Origin: Owenia fusiformis | Taxonomy: Eukaryota > Annelida > Polychaeta > Sabellida > Oweniidae | Assembly: GCA_903813345.2 (NCBI GenBank) | Contig: CAIIXF020000007.1 | Span: 5,730 to 69,729 of the forward strand | Reading direction: 5' to 3' | Length of the DNA stretch: 64,000 bases | Part shown: positions 61,173 through 64,000 of the stretch, one piece after another | How the letters are laid out: each line of letters starts with the position of its first letter | Numbering within the stretch: the first letter of the stretch is position 1 | The notes under the pieces: model-generated | What the model saw: the letters and a program-made list of their open reading frames with translations, nothing else | What the model was told of the DNA's origin: nothing | Database searches by the model: none | Made by a program: the position numbers and the translations under genes

Positions 61173-64000
61173 CGTAGAATCCCATTTGCATTTGAATTTG
61201 GCTCACCCCTTTATAAGATCCTAGCTTTGACACTTCATGTAATTGTTTCATTAGATGTATTTGGTTGTAGAGTTAAATCAAATCAAGACACTCTTCTTTC
61301 AGTCTTTTAATATAAGTTGTTCAACGCAGTTCATTCCAAGCATCAAAAGTTTAAATTATGTGAACCTTATGGCAATTCCTTGTACACAAGATTAAACCGC
61401 AAAAGGAAACCCTATGGTTACGCTAAATATTCCTCAAGTGAGACTCATGAAAACATTACTTAAAATCGAATATATAAAAGCTGAAAGGGACCCTGCATGT
61501 AGAATAGTTCACTATACTCACATGGTGCAGGCCAAAGGTACTTGATCTGTTGTCAGGTCTGATGTCAGATTTATGTCAGCTCTGTTGAGACTGAGAGGAT
61601 CTTTACTGGACAAAATTCTGTTTTTGAAGTATACAAATATTGAGCATTTATAGTTAGAGACTACAATGTTATTCAATACCTTCAAGGACATTAAAAAGTT
61701 GAAAGAAAAGCAAAGATTAATAGACAAACACTAACTGCATATATGTCTGACAGTAACTTCTTCATCAATCAAGCCATAACAGCTGGCCTAAATAGCCATG
61801 GATGGGTCTATAGAGCTGAGATCAGGAATATAAGACATTCAAAACACTTAAAACATGTACTGAAATCAACTAAAATGAATGTTGGTAGATCTCTCTAAAA
61901 GCACAAGGTTAATGAAGTTATGCACTTCTGCAAAATAATTAAAAATGAAAAATTGAGGTGATGCTGATCCTCATTGGCATTAGGTATTGAAATGGCATTG
62001 AAATGGTATTTAGTGATAAATACTCATGAGGAATAAAGAATATGTCAGTAAAATGGCATTATATCTGGATGTAGGGTGAGAAAGGCATTAATGTTTGAAG
62101 AACCCGTATTCATCAAAAATTCTGGGTTTCTGTTCTAACCATAGCTGTTCTATAAAGATGCAGTGAAAGATATATGACAGATGTGAGTGGCCTGATCAGC
62201 TTGTATTAAATCCTATAAAGTGATAAAGTGGGAGGATTTGATACTTGGGAGTAGTAATATCTAACACAAAGCATTTCTTTGGGGAGACTTCAGAGCTCAA
62301 GTTATACCCAGGGACGTGTACTACAGATTATAGCTGCATCTAATACAGTATCATAATAAGAACTTAATTTTGCAGTTTTTGTAATTCACTAGCAAGCTTT
62401 CACCACCCTCAACCTGGATCTGTCTCACCATCCTGGGTCAATAGAGTACCATAATTCCCACCTCTTGCTTTGAAATGTTGCAGGCAGTGAAGGTTTAACA
62501 TAAAAATTAACAATGTATAATCAAGCATGAGTAAAATTGTAATATTTTAATTCAACTTATGATGGACTTTCAAACCTGTTTAAATCAAATGTTAAATCCA
62601 TCTTAGGGAATTAGGTGCATAGCTGTGACATTAGCAGCTTAGATTTGTTATAAATTAAACCTGTGTAAAGGATAAGTTCAAGACATAAATACTTAAACCA
62701 TATATTAATGCATTAGAGTGAAATATGTTGTTGTAAGGAATTAAATAAGGATCACAATAACAGAAAGTAATCAAATACATTTCAAAAATCCAATATTCTT
62801 CTGATTAATGAAAGAGGTTTGGATTGGCACAATTGTAATTTTTCATCTTGTGATTAAAACAGGTTCTTGGTTTTGTTATAAGTGCCACTCTGGTTCAAGC
62901 TCAACCAGTGATCTTCTCTGATTTTCTTTTAATAACAAATTAAAATGTTTGTCCTTATATATGTTTTATTTCTTGATAATTTCTTTTCCATGCTCTTTTG
63001 CACCCATCTCCTCCTTGAAATATAGATTTGTTATCATCTCCCAGCAGAGACCCGTATGGGAGGCAGATATCCCCAAGGCATGCCACATTAAATATCACTT
63101 GCATTTCTGACCATTTGGTAATTAATGTCTCCATATGTCCAGTTTAACCTGTCTCCCTCTTCTGAAACATTTCATTCAGAGTGCGAGAAAATTCCCCTCC
63201 TTATTTCATTTAGAGGTCAATTCTGAAACCAATATAGTAACCATAGTTATTGTTCATACAATTACAATGGTTTTCTAAGAATTTAAAAATCATTCCATCA
63301 TACCCCAGGCTGTTAACCCAGTTGCCCTGGGTTCCTTTCTTGCTTTTTCCAGCAAAGTTGATATTGATTTTGTTGAAGTGCCAAAAAACATTTTTATCAA
63401 AAGTTGCCTAACACAAAGGGTGTTTTTCATTTGAACTAGTTTTGTGTAAAATGTGCACTCTTCATGCAGAAGGTTCAAGTCTGTAGTAGAGAATAGAATC
63501 AGTAGATGACAGTCTTGTGCATAAACCATAGAAAACATTACAAATACTGGCTTATAAATAAAGGCAGATGTTGCCCCAATTGAAGAATTCTTGAGGATTT
63601 GCATTAGTCTGATCTTAAAGCTTAAATATGAAGCCACTAGGTCAGGTTGGAATGAACTCTACTGAACAAGTCTAAATCTAAATTGAAAAACTAAATCTGA
63701 TGATAACCCCAGAAATAGTCTTCACTTTTGCAAATTCATTCAGTATAATAACATCTGAGTGACATCCTACTTCAAGTGATTCATTACTCTATGATATCAT
63801 ATAAAGTAAACAAAAATGAAAGTGACATGAAATTTGTTCAGTTTGTAAAGGCTTTCAGATGTTTATATTTTTTCAACAAACCATTATTCATTGCATATTA
63901 TCTCATCCAGTTGAAAAGTAATTTGTACACAAAATCATTTTCTGCCTGAAGTAACCTTCACAGGGTGGTCCATAAAGCACAATGAGTGACTATGCCACCC
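61173..64000. other. Probable first intron of the EF-hand gene, no feature recognised
   Basis: No repeat pair or domain was seen. A 115-codon minus-strand frame (63637-63290) has no recognisable domain. CAGGGTGGTCCATAAAGCAC at 63961-63980 could be the left end of a mariner-like element running out of the window. Confidence 0.4.

Noticed and set aside
63290-63637. 115-codon minus-strand frame
   Set aside because: No recognisable domain, no splice context and no neighbour support; kept only as a remark on the intron.

Overview
The window is eukaryotic and looks like an AT-rich animal genome, most likely a marine invertebrate. It has small exons with GT/AG introns of hundreds to thousands of bases, CTLD, sushi, kelch and CDC50 protein families, and a high density of DNA-transposon and fold-back debris. 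The phylum cannot be fixed from the sequence. There is one 500-base assembly gap (25001-25500). No operons, CRISPR arrays or bacterial features are present, and I recognised no RNA gene.

Layout. Bases 1-4060 are a nest of related dispersed repeats carrying a 5'-truncated non-LTR retrotransposon (minus strand). Bases 4521-7237 (+) hold a four-exon gene for a secreted protein with one C-type lectin domain; it reads through to a stop with all splice phases matching. A ~1.26 kb terminal-inverted-repeat element lies at 7833-9091. Bases 13801-9975 (minus, possibly to 9916) hold a gene for a signal peptide and six sushi/CCP domains. About 1.2 kb away and divergent, TMEM30A (CDC50, the P4-ATPase flippase subunit) starts at 15000 (+); six coding exons are visible before the gap. 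The next gene on the plus strand (25556-52503; 15 visible coding exons, about 1,018 codons, N-terminus lost in the gap) encodes an EF-hand-like region, a kelch propeller and a ~510-residue low-complexity segment that interrupts the last kelch repeat. Bases 52504-58343 are intergenic and repeat-rich. The first coding exon of another EF-hand protein (possibly a SCaMC mitochondrial carrier) is at 58344-58498 (+), and the rest of the window is probably its first intron.

The genes do not form an obvious pathway. The lectin and sushi genes are two secreted or surface recognition-type proteins lying tail to tail. TMEM30A and the EF-hand/kelch gene are head-to-tail neighbours whose boundary is hidden in the gap.

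The most unusual signals are: (1) a 58-bp minisatellite of 13 extra copies that duplicated the TMEM30A exon-2/intron-2 junction, splice donor included; (2) a kelch blade split by a long disordered insertion; (3) a ~2 kb intronic minisatellite with 141-bp and 90-bp higher-order units that keeps a 401-codon antisense frame open; and (4) a rich set of mobile elements whose ends and target-site duplications can be read directly, including an insertion with a 5-bp duplication whose empty site is preserved in the opposite arm of the fold-back it hit, an element with a perfect 8-bp duplication, a TTAA fold-back, a TAA-flanked MITE and a 2.9 kb fold-back.
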